Assembly: GCA_013339765.2 (NCBI GenBank)
Contig: CM023451.1
Span: 148,004,763 to 148,068,762, forward strand
Direction: 5' to 3'
DNA from: Haemaphysalis longicornis
Lineage: Eukaryota; Arthropoda; Arachnida; Ixodida; Ixodidae
DNA length: 64,000 nucleotides
In this document: positions 41,284 to 56,200 of the stretch, piece after piece
Position numbering within the stretch: position 1 is the first letter of the stretch
How the letters are laid out: each line of letters opens with the position of its first letter
The notes under the pieces: generated by a model
Told to the model about the DNA's origin: nothing
The model's database searches: none
What the model saw: only the letters and a program-made list of their open reading frames with translations
Program-made: the position numbers and the translations under genes

Positions 41284-44200
41284 CACTTTCGTTTGCTGTA
41301 GCTACTGTAGCTTTGTGCACTATTGCTGCTCAGTATTACTTGTACAGGAGCGGATCCAGGATTTATTTTTTAGAGAAAAGTAAGCCTGTGAGGATAGACA
41401 ATAATGATGTTCATAGTGCATGCCTTATTTCTCCAAAGCAGGCCGTTCTTGCTCCCAATAAGCTATCTTATGTATAGAGTACTGGGCACTTTGGGCAAAT
41501 GCTCACATCCACTTCACTCAGGTCACGTCTGAGAAAGAACACAGCGCAGCACTGCCGAGTTCTTAGCCTCTGAATGGGCCGTCTGAAGCAACGACAATAA
41601 GTTTGTGTGATGGGGAGTGGTGTGTGCCCATCACATGTACAGTACGAAGATAGGAAGAACAATATGCAGTTACTGAATGGCATAGTGAAAATACAGGTAA
41701 ATACAAATGTTGACAGCATCTCAAAAAACAGTAGAGCTTTGCCAAGTTGTTATAGGCAGTGGCTGTTATGTGCGTTATTTTCGCGGTACTATATAATGGC
41801 CCATTTTCAAGCGTTGCCATGCAGTTACATATGTACATTGCATGTACAATCAGCTCTTGGCCGTTGCTGCTAAGTGAGAGGCATAACAGCGGGCTGTCTT
41901 GAATAACGCCGCCGTGTTAGCTATTTGGAGCAGTGATATAGTATCGTGGGAGAGCTAGCTGTAACGTGGTGTGTGTGTGCAGGGGGTGACCTTCCCGTCC
42001 ATGTACGCCCTGATGGCGCGCTGGGCGCCCGTCCAGGAGCGCACCTTTCTGCTCACCATCTGCGGGGTGGGAACCCTGCTGGGCACCATCGTGACGCTGC
42101 CCATGTCCGCCCTGCTCTGCCAGTATGGCTTTGCCGGCGGGTGGCCCTCCGTCTTCTACCTCACGGGTGCGTGTCATGATGATGATGGTGGTGGTGGCTG
42201 ATGGGCCTGGAAGGTTGTAGGCTGAGCAGCAGGACGAACTCTTAGGATTATCGTACCACTTTGGCTTTGCCCCTTTGGGTATCTGGTGCCTGCCAGCAGC
42301 GTTGTGAGCTCGGTTTAATTTTATATGAATGTGTAGCTACAGCTTTGATGCTCTAGCTAGGTTATTGCAGTTATGCGGCACAAAAATTTCTTCCCTTGCC
42401 AATGGCAGCATTAGGTGCTCCATGTGGCCAGTATTGAGGCTCACAGCGCTTTCCGTTATTTCCAAAGCTAGGTATAGGTGGTATTCGTTGAAAAGTTTAG
42501 CTGTCAATTTCTTCGCTTGGCAACACTGGAAACGACCCTGGACATGGTCGATGCGCCACGGACATGGCAGGGCGCGGCTTGGGCCACTGTGCCCGCACGC
42601 CGAAGAAAAAAACACCGGCGTGCGTCATCTGCTCGGTCTCAACCCGATTCTCAATGGTGTTGTCAACAGAGATGTTATTAATCGCACTCACAGTAGACTG
42701 GAGGCAATACTTTGCGTTCGGTGAGGTAGAGTTTGTAACTTGCAGCACGGTCATGTGCTTAGCACGGACAAGTACCGCCATCCAGCGGAGCCCGACGTAA
42801 CCAGTGATGGCGCACTCACACGGTTGCCTGCATGTGCGCCTCGCCAGTGATTACAAGCAATACAGAATTACATGCCACTCAGTGTTGTCTCGTGAGAGGT
42901 GTAGTTTGCAATATGGGCGAGCCCCTGTATCTCAAGGCCATCGCCGCAGTCCAAGAGGAGACCCAAGAGGAGATCGTCATTGTTCTCTATTCTGCAGTGG
43001 CGCATATTTAGTCACATTTTATTTGTGCAAGGAGTTTAAAGTTCCTTAAGCATTCCTTTTTGTGTTACATTTTCTGAGTAATGGGGTCAAAGGGGCACTG
43101 AAGTCAAAATACAAGTTTCTCTAGATCGATAGATTAGCTCACCGAGAACACAATTATATTACTCTTACGCGTAGCTTTTTTAAAAATAAGGTAGAAAATA
43201 GCGAAAACGTAAAGACCGCCGCCGCCGCCACTCCATGGCTATAGCACACAACTTGCACCGGAAGTGGTTAAAACGTCCACGGCGTGCAAAGCGTCTTTCC
43301 TGGCTGCCACTGGAAGGCACTACTCATCCATACTTGGGGCACACAGCCATACCGCTTTTTGAGGAAGCAAGCAAGCTACGTACAAGTGGTTAATTTGACA
43401 CCAACATTAGTGGGATCTCAAAAAGACGTAGTTTTGGACATGGAGTTCATGACATGATTTGACCGAAACTGACCAAACCTGCTCGGTATGTGGTAGCGTT
43501 GTATTCGGTTGCTTCTATACTGCTATACATTACCGCCGCTTTGCTTGCTTCTGGTTTATCGTGACGCAAACAGCGGCTGCAGTCCACTGTTTGCATCACG
43601 TTTGATCAGTGTTCGATTAGCGAGATCTCAGCAATTAAGGCATCTTGCAGCACCAAGTCAACGCTAAAATAACTATAGGAAGGTCAGACTTTCGTTTGAA
43701 ACCAACTTGCTGGTTGCCTTCAGTGTTCCTTTTAAGTTTATGAACATGGCCTATTCAAGATACCTTAATCTAGTATTTTAGTCATGGGTAAGTACTGCCA
43801 TGCTTTCGCCTTCAAAGCATGTAAGCATACTTAAGTGCCCAAGCAAATTTTTTATCTACATGTTTAGCTGGAATGCTTTCTGCACAGTTTTCTTTTGTAG
43901 TCAAGGTTTTAGGGAAGGCAACCTTGCTGTAAATTAGAGCCAGCATGTGTAAAACCTAAAAGGTGAAATTACTAACTTATGAATGTTATCATAATAGGTT
44001 ATACGTACGATATTATGGGACAAACAAATTTCATGAAAACAGATTAATCACCTAGAGCACCACTGATGCCATTTTGCTTGTGGCTTTGGTGCCAGGGAGT
44101 CATTATTGGCAGCAAAATGCATCACTCTCAATTGCACAACTTTATGATTGCAGGTCTTAGGGCATAGGTTTACATCGGAGCCCACATTTTTTTCACCTTA

Positions 44201-47200
44201 ATATTACCGTATTTGAAAAATACACTGTCATACATTGCCGTGGAATTTTCTCAATACTGAATCCTAGTACGCACAGTGGGGCAGAAAGCTAGCCCTTCTT
44301 TTGTGCCGTCACCAATTTGCTTTTCAGTGTTTGAAGCATGATTGTTTAAAGGCAGCATGGTGAAGCTGAACGTAGTCCAGTGATCTGCTACTGGCCAGAT
44401 AAACTGATTAGCCACCCCAGGGGTCAGTGACACCACGACTGGATAACACGAGCCATACATTATAACAACGAATGTGTCAACTGTAGTTGACCGGCAGCGT
44501 GTTTGTAGCTTGTTGGCTTGACAAGCGTTGCTTGACGGCGCTCTCTCGTAAGCCAGGTAACTGCTATTCCATGCTGTCCTTTGAAAATCCAGGCTTAAAT
44601 TTTGTCTTATTCTGCACTTCCCCACTCTTCCAGAAAACGATCTTGTACCTCCAGTGTTATTGATACGCCTTATTTTGGTATCGTAGGAATTTCGTGGCAG
44701 AGTTAGGCTTTAGGTGCCTCAAAGTAAATTGTACATCTTTACACAATTTTCAGAAAACATGGGGTGGAGGAAGGTCTTTGCATGCAGAAAATGGGGTATT
44801 TAGTACAAGAACCTTTGCCTGGTTTTAAGTAGGTTCTGATATGTGGCAATTCCTGTATAGAACTTGTGCAGCTATGAGCTAGGGTAGAGGCATGTGGGCC
44901 AGGTTCGGTGTAGAAAAATATTTTAGGTTTACAAACGAACTTTTTCATCTAACTTTGCTTTTGTGCATTATGTGAATGACGGGTTGTTTTTTTGTTTATG
45001 ATTGTTGTACCCTAGATTTAGTCATTTCAGTACAGAAAAATATTTTACATTTACATTTAGCAACTTATCAAAAGACATGCAACAATTTGCTTTCTGAGGA
45101 ATGCGAACTATGTTGTGCAAGCACAATTAACAGGCACTATTTTATGAACAATTTTTTCTTTGCTTCAGAAACATGCTTGGGCTGTTTTCCTTTTCTGGAG
45201 CCTATTTTACCACTCCAAGGCATGGCTCTCATTGTTACGAAAGCTTGTTTTTTGCTCTGAAATACTATTTATGGCTGCTACAAAACCCCACTTCACTGCT
45301 CCAAAATGACTCGAGCCAGTCGCACCACATCAATAGCTTTACACTCTTTCTCCATTTCTTTTTTCTTCTGCCAATCAGACGTAAATTTTCAGCAGGATGT
45401 GGCCATGTTCTGGCTTTTGTCTGGCCGCTTTATGCATGCACATGTTTGAATGTGCCCAAGTGGAAGGGAGGAATTTATTTTATCCATATTTTTTTGCGCT
45501 GCTGAATGGCGTACGTGGGTTCGATTCGCAGCTGCGGTGGTTGGTTTCCCGATGGAGGTAAAAAAGCCAGACATCCCTGTTTACGACATTTTGGCGCACG
45601 TTTGAGATCCCCAGATCTAAATAAAACCGTAGCCTTCCAGTACGGTGCACCCGATATGCCACGTGCTGTTTTGGAGCTGATAACCTGAGTGTAATTTTTT
45701 TTTTTTTTTTCCTTGAATTTATGGTAGGGTACACTCAGATGGGCTCTGTTGCCTGGGTGTGTTTGCAAAGCGAGCTATTCTTTTATTTTTTGCAGTTGTG
45801 GGGATGTGCACAGGTGTGTGCGTGTTTTGAGCGCTGTCTCTGTTGTACTTATTCTTTTTTAATCACAGCTGTGGGAGCAGACTGTTGCCATCCAAACAAA
45901 TCATTTTCGCTGCTGCTTCCTGCTACCCCAAGTTACCAGCCTTTCGATTCTTTTGCACACGTTACTGAGGGTAGTGGTGGCGTGTGAGGGAAAACAAGAA
46001 CTTGGGTATCATGTTCTGCCACTTCTTGATACGTTGTGCACCTATTGAACTATCGAATGAACTTCAAAGACATGGCAGCAGGAATAGGTGAGAACATGGG
46101 CAACACAATTCAAAGATTAGGACAACATAATGCACTAACTTTCACCTGTATGTTCACCCTGTAAGCGTAGAAATATATCGAAGGCACTACCGCTACATTT
46201 TTAGCAAACACGCGCCCTTGTTGCTGTTGCTAAAATAATCCTTCTCTTGACTGCTATGTCAATGGAGGCACTGCTGATATGCATGGCTTTGGCTTCTCTA
46301 ATCATTCCAGCAGCTGTTATTATTTCTGTTATCTTCGTGGAAAGCTAAAAATAGCGCATTGAGTAAAAAACATTGGCACGTAACTGCAGTCCTGACAACA
46401 GGCAGTTAGATGGCCATTTCAATAACTATTTACGTTTTGTTTGTGCTTGAGTATAGCAAGGCAATGATTCGCCTCCCAGTCTGTGTAATGTACCGCACCT
46501 TTGCATGTATAATCTGCAGCATAAGCGATAATTCTGAAGGTGGGGGTGCAAGTAATACGGGAATTTAGCCTTGAAGTGCAGCTTCACCTCAGTGAACACC
46601 GCACTGTGATGTGTGCGTTGTCTCAGCCATTGTTGCATTTTTTCCCCCGTTCTACCCCCAGTTTATTCTGATTGTGAGAAGCAAAAATAAGGCGACGTAT
46701 CACTGTTCTGTTTGGCACGAGGCTTTATCTCCTCTTCATCGCATGTGCTTGAAGGCAGTGCAGATTGGCTTGACCTTTTTGTTCCAACATCTGGTGCTGC
46801 TGTGTGGAAGTTAGTGTGTTGAAGAGGATCAGATAGTCGGTGTCGCCCTCTGGCACAACCAACAAGGGAGCTCTTAAAACCTAGCAGCTATCTACAAAAA
46901 ATCACCTTGGGACATGTGCTGTGCTCTATAGCAATATGGTTTATGGATGTTTATATTTTTTTTTGGCTGAAAAGATGGGCTTGTGTGCTCTTTATGCACA
47001 GCTAAAAAAAAGTTTGATAAAAGAACATTGCTCAATGATACTTCTGTTATTAAGACTGAAAGCATGAATTACGCGATTAATTGTTAAGCGGCCAGATTTA
47101 GGGGAAGTCCTCAAGGTGGATTGTCCTAGATAGGCGGTGGTCCTGGGTTTGAATCTTGGACCAGGATGAATTTTTAGTCAACTGTGAAGTTCTGAGAAAT

Positions 47201-50200
47201 CTGTACAGCTTTTGTTTGTAGCTGTATGGTTGCATTGAGGTGGATGTCACATTTTCCTTCGCAGTATGCGATCAATTGTGCCGGGAATACAGTATGCAGG
47301 GGTGTTCTCTGCTCTTTTTTGTAAGTGCATCAAGGGGGTGTGGGTTATATGCAGGGGCTCATTTTACGTGGGAAATTGTGGTACTTTTCGCCACGTGACA
47401 GAGGAATTTGATAAACCTCTTTGGGAAAAACCAGAGAAGGGGTCTTGTGATGCCTCAGACAGAGCTGGCTTACGAGAAGGAGCTATTATTTTACATGGTT
47501 TGCTGCGCCTATATGGTGCAGGGAATCTGCAGCTTTGATGTTTATCTTGTTTCCTGTCTTTTTTAGACAGCACCACTCTATGTGCATGTAGCACTGCTTT
47601 TTTTTCTCTCTCTCTCTTTTTTTTTTCTCTCATGCACATTAGTAACTGCTGCCATCCATCCACAACTTTTTGAGCACATGGTTTCTTCAATGACAGACAT
47701 AAAAACTGTTTTCGAGAGCCTAGCCTGAAATAGTCAGGCTGGTACTTTGAGGTTGCCAAAATAAAATTTCAGAAGTGAGGAATTTCTGGGAAAATTGGAG
47801 GCCTCGTAAAGATATACCTGTCTGAAAATAAAAAGAATTCTGAACCATTTTTTCCTAGTTCCAAAGCAAATATAGTTTACCAAAGCTGAACCTTAGCTTC
47901 AAACGTTTGTGAGCTGCAAAGAAAATGTTTTAACTGGTTATAACAGGTTATAACTGGTGCATCTAGAAGGGCTTGTCGTTGAGTGGGTTTGTGCTAGTTA
48001 ACAAAAAGTGTAAAATTTACAAAAAAAACTAACTAAAAAAAACAAGGGCTGTGTCTGTCCTTGTGCCCTGCTCTCTGTGGTCATTAGTTTTTTTCATGCA
48101 GTTGACATTTTTTTAACTAGCTGGTATGTCATTAAGCATTCAATGCCAGATGGCTCTCTAGGGCTGTCTTTGAGCAGGTGGTACTATCAATCCAGATGGT
48201 CTAGACCTTTCATGAATGAGACACGCATTACATTGCCAACATCAGCTAAATGTTTTAATCAACTATTTGAATGGGCAAAAAAAAAAAGGCCAAACTAATC
48301 TGGGGGCTTCTTCGGATGTTTCGAGCTGGCTGAGCTTATCAAGCTGTATGAACTCAAGTTTGGTGTTGTCAACAACTCATTTTTACAGTTGCCAAGCAAA
48401 TCAACCCTGGACGGAAAAGAATCAGAGACTGGCAGTGTTTTGGACGACACCAGCATTTGTGCTCTTAGCTATCAATTAACAACATACCATTGTTTCCGTG
48501 GTCAGCTAGACAGTCATTGCAGTGTGGAGAAAATAACATACTAAAATTGAAACTGTAGCTTTCAAACTATAAATACTGGCCTCTCGGTGTGCTCGTGACT
48601 GCTACAGGAACTTTGAAATAAACCCTTGAACCTTCTGTTGCTTGGCTACTGGCATACTGCTAGCATGGTAGGAAGGGACCTAACTATTTTGAACGATTGT
48701 TAGCACGTGTATTTAGATGGGCTGGTGTTCCGGTATGGAATAGAAGCATTATGTTTTGCTGTTCATGATCGCTGCACTGACCATGCAGTGTTAAAAAACA
48801 CACTATGCGGAAGAATAGAAGAGGGCAGGAGAAAAACACCAACAAATCCACCCTAGTGTTGCTTTTGGGCCCGCATCACGAATTATCTGAGCAAGGTTGG
48901 CCTTAGAAATGGGGCAGCGGGAACAATACGCTGACGCCGTTTGGGACAAGTGCTTGTTTCTTATCTAGAAGAATGTTATCTCCGATTGCCGTTTAGCAGC
49001 TGCGCAAAAGTGTCTGAATAGGGGGCTTACTACCCACAGACAGTGAGTGTTTTTTTTTTTTTAAGACGATAGCTTTGCTTGGGCTTCCTAAACACGAAAG
49101 TTTTGGTCTGTCAGTCTGTCTGTCTGTCACATATTGAACTGCTTGCTGCCTGAGCATAATATTGCATGCACCGCTGCAAACTAACTCTGTCATGGCTCTC
49201 ACATGCCCATATTACCCATATTATTCATTGTTAAGGAAATGTCAGGCATGGTTGAGGCAAAATATAAGTACATAACCAAGAGTACCAGTTCTTAAAACTA
49301 AGAATACACGTTGCATCGGTTTGTACAATAGCTAGGTAAAAAAAAAAAATGTTAAAAGCGGTACAGAAAAGAGGATAGGTGAAAGCATGTTGTCCCAACA
49401 GCTAGCATCAAAGGAGTGCCAAAGCGGAAAAAGAGAATTGAATATTGAGCAATTCTCTATTGCATTCATCATGGTAGGAGAGAGAGGGGAAGCGAAAAGT
49501 ATGAAAGGTGGGAGGATGAGAGAGAGAGAGAGAGAGAGTTGTGTGTTAAAGGGGAAGGGCGGCAGAATTCAAGTCTACCATCTTTTAACAACAACATTAC
49601 AACATGCAGCAAAGCAAGCAGATAAGTTCCTCTTTTTTTTTGTAAAAATACAGTAACATGTTTACACCATATGTGATATTTGTAGCTCCACAGTGCCGTA
49701 TTGAAATACAAGCTTTGAAAGAGTTTTGGAGCGAGCCGGGTGAAGCCAGGAGTCCAGTAATAAGTTTGTGCAACTAACGTCGCTGGTCGCATACATGCTG
49801 TATTTCCAGGTGTATACCTAAGTCGCGGCTCTTTTCAGAAACTTCCTACGGATCGTCTATATAATCATTTTTAAGTTTTTTAATTACTAGGGTGAACTGT
49901 GCATTAAATATGGCTGAAAACGGGGCCCCATTACCACCCTATGTTCTCAGACTATGCAAGGAACAATGCTTCCGCATTTGTGGCAGAAGGGGCTGTGAAG
50001 TAAAATAAGTACGGGTGAAATGCATCATTTTACGTTGCCGCAGTTCTTAAGTAAAGAGTGCATGGATGGTACATTTGACTTGCATCTTAAACTTTAAGTG
50101 GCCCTCACTTGCACCCGTATTGTGGTGTAAATTGTCTAGACTGGTTGTTGCCCTGGACCCTAGCTGTGGCCCATGACGAATATGCTTCAACTATGAAGTT

Positions 50201-53200
50201 TTGAAAAACTGTGTGCAATACTTTAGTTGATATGAAGCTGCACTTTGGGGAAAGCTTTATTTTCTTGCCTCACATTCGAAACTCCTCTAAATTTTGAATG
50301 AACGCATGTGCTTTTGCAGGTATCTTGGGTTGTGTGTGGTTTCTGATTTGGATCTTCATTGCCTCTGACAAGCCGGAAGAACACAAATTTATTTCGCAAG
50401 AGGAAAGGAAGTACATTGTTGAGTCACGTAACGCCAAGTTTGCTATTCGCAAGGTGGGGCACTCTCTGTATAAAACTGTTTAGGACCTATATTAGAAAAA
50501 AATTTCATGCATGCCAGTCATCTTTCTTGTGACAGATGCAGGACAAAAACTTGTTAGTTTAGAGTAACTTGTGATAAGATGGACCAGACTTTCTCAGTCT
50601 TTTTGAGTTTAATCTTTGTGAGGGCTAGTGTATATTGCTCTTCGTCATATTTCGTCTAATGTTTCAGAGGCATAAAATATTATATTTAGATGGTGAAGAA
50701 TTGACTATTCTGTCGTGCCTCTTGTTGAATGTTTCAAAAGCATGTCTAGAATTTGAGGCATGCAATATTCTACCATGCCACAGATCTTTACAAAGTCGTA
50801 GTTATTATATACTGGATAGCTTAACGGGATAAATTTTATGCCAGAATTATCGCTACTAAACTGACTAACCTTGTTACAGCATTAAGTCAGGGGTGTTCAG
50901 ATACAGTAAAAGCTTGTTGATTCGAACTTCTGGGAAACGCCACTTCAGTTCCAATTAGTGAAAGTTTGAACTAACGAAAGTAAAGCAGAAAAGCCGTGCA
51001 ATTGGATTGTGGAGCAGGAGAGTACGTCAACAATTTAATGTTTAAAAAAAGGCTACAATTGAAACCTGCCTCTTATACTTGAAAGTGAAAGCTAGAACTT
51101 TTTCTCTAACAAGTGAATGTAACCAAGGGCCTCCTTTTCGCATACTCCAAGTCTGAAGAAGAGATGGGTAACATTCCGTGCGGTCATTAATTCCGTACAG
51201 TAGCCGCACTGACTGGTCCTTCGTCAGCCTCGTGATCACTGGCTGCAACAGGTTCTGCGCTTCTGACCTCAGAAATGATGCCGTCTGTCAGCACGCCTCA
51301 CACCCTGAACTCGTGTCCACATCTATGGAGTCTGCAAACATACTCCTTGTAAAACGTGCACTATGGGGGTTTTAGATTGCTTTTACCCGATTTAAGGGGG
51401 CACACTAGTCTTAAACCAAAAAAGTTTGTTTTAGAGTTATGATGATGAAAATAGGGGGCCGTGTGTAGTTTTAATTCTGGTTGTAGAAACAAATATTTGT
51501 TTATGTAAAACGACTACGTTCAATTTTGTACCGATTTTTATTTTTGATTTTTTTAACAGATTTTGTAAAAGTTCTGCTGGAATGTTGCAGCTGAACAAGG
51601 TACCAGTGAACTGTGAACGAATCAAGGAGTGCAATAAGACTGACATCATCATTCTACGTGGTCTGTAGCAGAAGTTACGACCTGAAAGGCAAAACCGGTT
51701 TTTCTGGTTCCCACCTTCCCAGCCCAAACTTCAAATGGTTGCAACTTCTGCTACAGACCAGGTAGTAATGATGATGATAGTCTTGCTGCACTCCTTGATC
51801 TGTGCACAGTTCACTGGTACCTTGTTCAGCTGCAACACGCCAGCAGTACTTTTACAAAAGCTGTAAAAATAAATCAAATATAGAAATCCAAATAAATTTA
51901 AATTTAGTCATTTTACACAAACACAAATTTTATATCTACAAGTAGAATGAAAAACTACACAAGCCCCCCCAATTTTCATCATCGTTACTGTAAAAATAAA
52001 CTTTTTGATCTAAGACCCATGTTACGCCATAACTTCTCTCTCTGTTGTTCTTCTCTCTCCAGAGGCGACGCTGTCGCATGTGTAGGCAGTGGGGCTGTTT
52101 CCCTGGCTATGAGCGAGCCCACAAGCTGTTGGCACGATGACGTGTAGTTCGAATTATCCATGGTGGAGGTCCCTCGCATCCATGTTAAATGGGCTTTTAA
52201 ATGCATAGGTTTCTATGGAGACTTGGCCGGACCGAATCGCACGGTTTTAATTATCTATAAATTTGAATTATTCAAGTTCGAATCAGCGAGCTTTCACTGT
52301 ACTGACCCCACTCCCCTAACCCACCCCCTCCCCGACCCGAGAACATTGGGAGGCTGAGCTGACCAGCCTGGACCCGGCTCACCAGAAGGCCTTGGCTTCT
52401 TGCTTTTAATTGCTTAACTAAAAGAAAGCACGATTCTTCAACTTCTTTTGTCAGTTGCTAAACTGCATCTTTACAAAAATGACCTAATGCAGCACCTATG
52501 GTCAGTACTTGTGTTATTTTCATTGTGCTTCTTGTTTGGGGAAAACAAAATCAATGCTGTATGTTAGCAAGAAGGAATGTTGATTTCCTTCGGCTACTAA
52601 TTTCCTGAAATTAGTAACAGCTTTCATGGGGATGTGATGGAATTGAAATCTCTTTATTTTCTCACCTAGCTGTTCTGGCAGAAATTTGTGGTTGCGCACC
52701 GTCAGTAACTCATGATTCAGTTAGTTGTACATTGCGTTTTTGTGAACTTTTGTATCAAATAATTTTTTGAAGGTGTGTGTGTTGACAAACAGTGACAGCG
52801 TATGTTTCCGTTGTCTAGCGGGTTCCATGGGCCAGCATAGTGACCTCGCGGGCCGTCTGGATGTGCGCCCTAATCAAGTTCTGCTCTGCATGGAGTTTCT
52901 ACACGTTGCTCACCGAACTACCCAGCTACCTGTCTAACATCCTGCATTTCAACATTCAAAAGGTATGCTTTTGCTGACCTAATGTTCTTGCCACATATGA
53001 TAGTTGTTATATATAGTTCTGAATACCTCTTGTAAAATGCTGTGAATAACATTGGAGAGATTGTGTCTCCTTGTCCAACTCCCTCCCTTATACGTATTTT
53101 ACTGCTCTCCTTATGGAGGACGATGGTAGCTGTGGACCCATTGTAGATATCCTCCTCTAGTATTCTTACACAATGCTCGTCTACACCCTGGTTCCATAAT

Positions 53201-56200
53201 GCCTGAATGACTGCTGAGGTTTCGATCGAGTCAAATGCTTTCTCGTAATCTATGAAGGCTATGTACAGGGGTTGAGTATACTCTGCGCACTTCTCTATCA
53301 TCTGACTGATAGTGTGAATATGGTTCATTGTTCAATAGCCTTTACAAAACCCTGCTTGTTCACCAGTTTGACTGGAATCTAAAGCGGCAGAGATTCTGTT
53401 AGTGATTATGTTGGTAAGTACCTTGTAGACAACTGACAGTAAGCTGATCCGCCTATAATTTTTCAAGTCCTTCATGTCACCTTTCTTATGGATTAGGATG
53501 ATGTTCGCGTTCTTCCAAGATTCTGGTACACTCGCGGTCATTAGGGGTTGCGTATACAGGTTTGCCAGTTTTGCTAGTATAATTTACCCGCCATCCTTCA
53601 AAAGGTCTGCTGTTACCTGATCTTCACCAGGTGCTTTGTCCCTTGCATTTCTTTCAAAGCCTTCCTTACTTCTTCTGTCGTTACTGGCGGGATGTCTATC
53701 TTCTCTGAGCTACTTTCTCGTTTGGCATTATCCTGGATGTCCCGGCTACTGTACAGATCCCTATTGAACTCCTCGGCTACTATGACTATTTTATCCCTGT
53801 TTGTGATGACATTGCCTTGCTTGTCTTTAAGTGCATACATATGATTTTTCCTACATTTCAGTTACTGTACACTAACGAACAGGCTGGTATAAGTCGGAGA
53901 CCTCTGTTATTCAAACAAATATTTATACCGATATAAGTTTACGAGGAACAGGTTACCACCAATTATATAGCGAACTATAATTTGTGATTTTAGGACTTGA
54001 TTTGCACAGGTGGGGCAATAACATACAATAACATCAATGTATGCGTTGCCAAAGAAATGAGGCCCAGTTCCAGTCACATAATTTTTCTTGCTTGGATGTA
54101 ATGTTATAGCCTAGCCCATTCAGGCAAACTCAACTGTCAACCATTCTGATGTCTTGAAGTAGAGCACGATACTTTTGGTGACCTTTCTTTTTTCTTATAT
54201 TTCAGAACGGCTTTCTAAACGCTGGAGTTTACATCAGCCAGGCAGTTGTTGGACTTTGTTCCAGCCGAATTGCTGATTACCTTCGTGCGAAACAGATCCT
54301 TCGAGTAACTAACGTGCGAAAACTCTTTGAAACAATAGGTATGTCTGCCAGTACACATTGGGGATTATGTGTACAGCCCTGGCAATGTGCACCTTGTAAA
54401 CACATGCCCCAAAGCTTTTAAACTGCAATACATTTTTTTTTTCTATCTCTTTACTCTGTCTTCTTCTATGATGTGCTTATGTTATCAGCTTTAGCGGGAA
54501 CCTGACACTTATCATCTGCATAGAAACAACTGGGTACAGCTGAGTATGGCCAAAGGAAGACGTACTCTGTTCTGCTGTCGAGAAGTTTTATGGGGCTTGG
54601 AAGCATGGAAAATAATTTGTCACCCATTTGCGGCATGTTTTATGTGCATTTGGTTGGGTGAGTTTGGTTGGAACTTGACCCTGGTTGTAACTTGAATTGG
54701 AACATGAATTTGGTTGGAACTTGACACTGGCAATGTTCAACGCGCACACTCTGTCTAGCAAGGGAAGCTTAGTTGTACTACTGGAGGAACTCTCGGACAT
54801 TCTAGGGTTAAGCGAAGTTAGAAGAACAGGAGAAGGCTTCGTGGAGTTCACTAGCAGGCATATTCTGAGCTACAGTGGACCCCAAGAGAAGAGAGAACAT
54901 CGGGTGGGATTTTGAATCCACAGAAAATAGCAGGAAACATGGAGGAGTTTTTCAGCATTAGCGAGAGAGTCGCGGCTGTTGTGATCAAGCTAAGCAACTG
55001 ATGCGGGTTAAAGATAGTACAGGCCTAGGTGACAACAACCAGCTATGATGATGAAGCCATAGATAGCTTCTTTGAGGACGTCCAATCAGCAATGAAGAAA
55101 GCAAAAACGCAGTTCACGATTGTGATGGTAGACTTTGACGCAAAGGTCGGTAAGAAGCGAATGGAAGAAAGCTCAGTGGGAAACTTTGGTATAGACAATC
55201 GCAACACTCGATACGTTTATAAGGAGCGGCCAGGATAATCCTCCACAAGCAAAGCGATAAATTCCCGATCTGAAAGGGAGTCAGACAGGGAGATACCATC
55301 TCACCAAAACTATTTACGGCATGTATGGGGGATGAGGGGGGGGGGGGGGAAACATATAGGATAGATGAGGAATACTCGAGACATTCCTTTAAAAAAGTTG
55401 ATTCTCTCCATCTCTGAGCCATTTGAGGTTTGCCGACGACATAGTTTTGCTGAGTGAGACTGCAGAACACCTGCAAACAATGCTTGAAGAATCAGATAGC
55501 ACGGCTGTGGGGCTAAAAGTAAATATGAATAAATCCAAAGTAATGAGGAATAAGCATGCCAAAAATGTCCTCTTCAGCTTAGGAAATGAAACGCTAGAAG
55601 AAGTAACAGAATATAGCTCCCTCTGGACAGATGGTTAGTGCTGACCCCAACCACGAGAGAGAAATCCGGCGCAGAATAGGTATGGGTTGGGGATCACTCG
55701 GCAATCACTCCCAAATAATCAAAAGTAAGCTACCTCAGACACTAGAAAGAAAAATCTACAACCAGTGCATTCTGCTGGTAATGACATACGGAGCTGAAAC
55801 TTGGCGCTTTACTAAACAACTAGAAAGCAAACTTGGGTTGGCTGAACGGGCCATGAAACGAATAATGTGAGGAGTAAAACTCAGGGGCCGGAAACGAGCT
55901 ACCTGGATCAGAGAACAAACTCGTGTAGAGGATATCGCAGTTCAAATAAAGAAAAAAGAAATGGACTTCGGCTAGAAATGTAGTGAGACGAACCGACAAC
56001 CGGTGGACAATTAGGGTAACAGTGGGGACATTTTTTTTACATGAACTGGTGCAGGTTAGTGCAGTGTCGTGCAGACCAGTGTCGAGTGCTACCGGGGTTT
56101 TCAATTAGTAAAAAAAATGAACATATGCTGCACTGCTTGCACCGGTGTAACCAGTTCAGGTAAAAAAAATTCCTGTAGTGGGTACCAAGAGATGGGTCTC

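Larger units (their letters stand above)
38982..41982 (+). other. SLC17-like intron 3 (3.0 kb)
   Basis: Holds the 1.09-kb MITE-like element at 39093-40181 with a nested transposon, a (CA)n tract at 41134-41157 and an (AT)n tract at 41231-41281. Nothing else recognised. Confidence 0.7.
42167..50319 (+). other. SLC17-like intron 4 (8.2 kb, the longest)
   Basis: Contains copy C of the 372-bp element (42481-42854), a TTAA-type MITE (43087-43735) and two SINE-like pieces (45494-45690 and 47080-47260). 43740-45480 and 47270-50310 hold only AT-rich sequence with simple repeats (for example (GA)n at 49518-49539). A 124-residue minus-strand open frame (44251-44625) has no recognisable domain. Confidence 0.6.
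50454..52818 (+). other. SLC17-like intron 5 (2.4 kb)
   Basis: More than half is the Tigger-like element at 50904-52299, itself carrying a fold-back element. 52300-52800 shows nothing. Confidence 0.75.

Noticed and set aside
41198..41477. Frames with (Ile-Tyr)n
   Set aside because: Translation of an (AT)n microsatellite.
44251..44625. 124-residue minus-strand open frame in SLC17-like intron 4
   Set aside because: No domain, no splice partner and ordinary AT content; probably chance or an old repeat.
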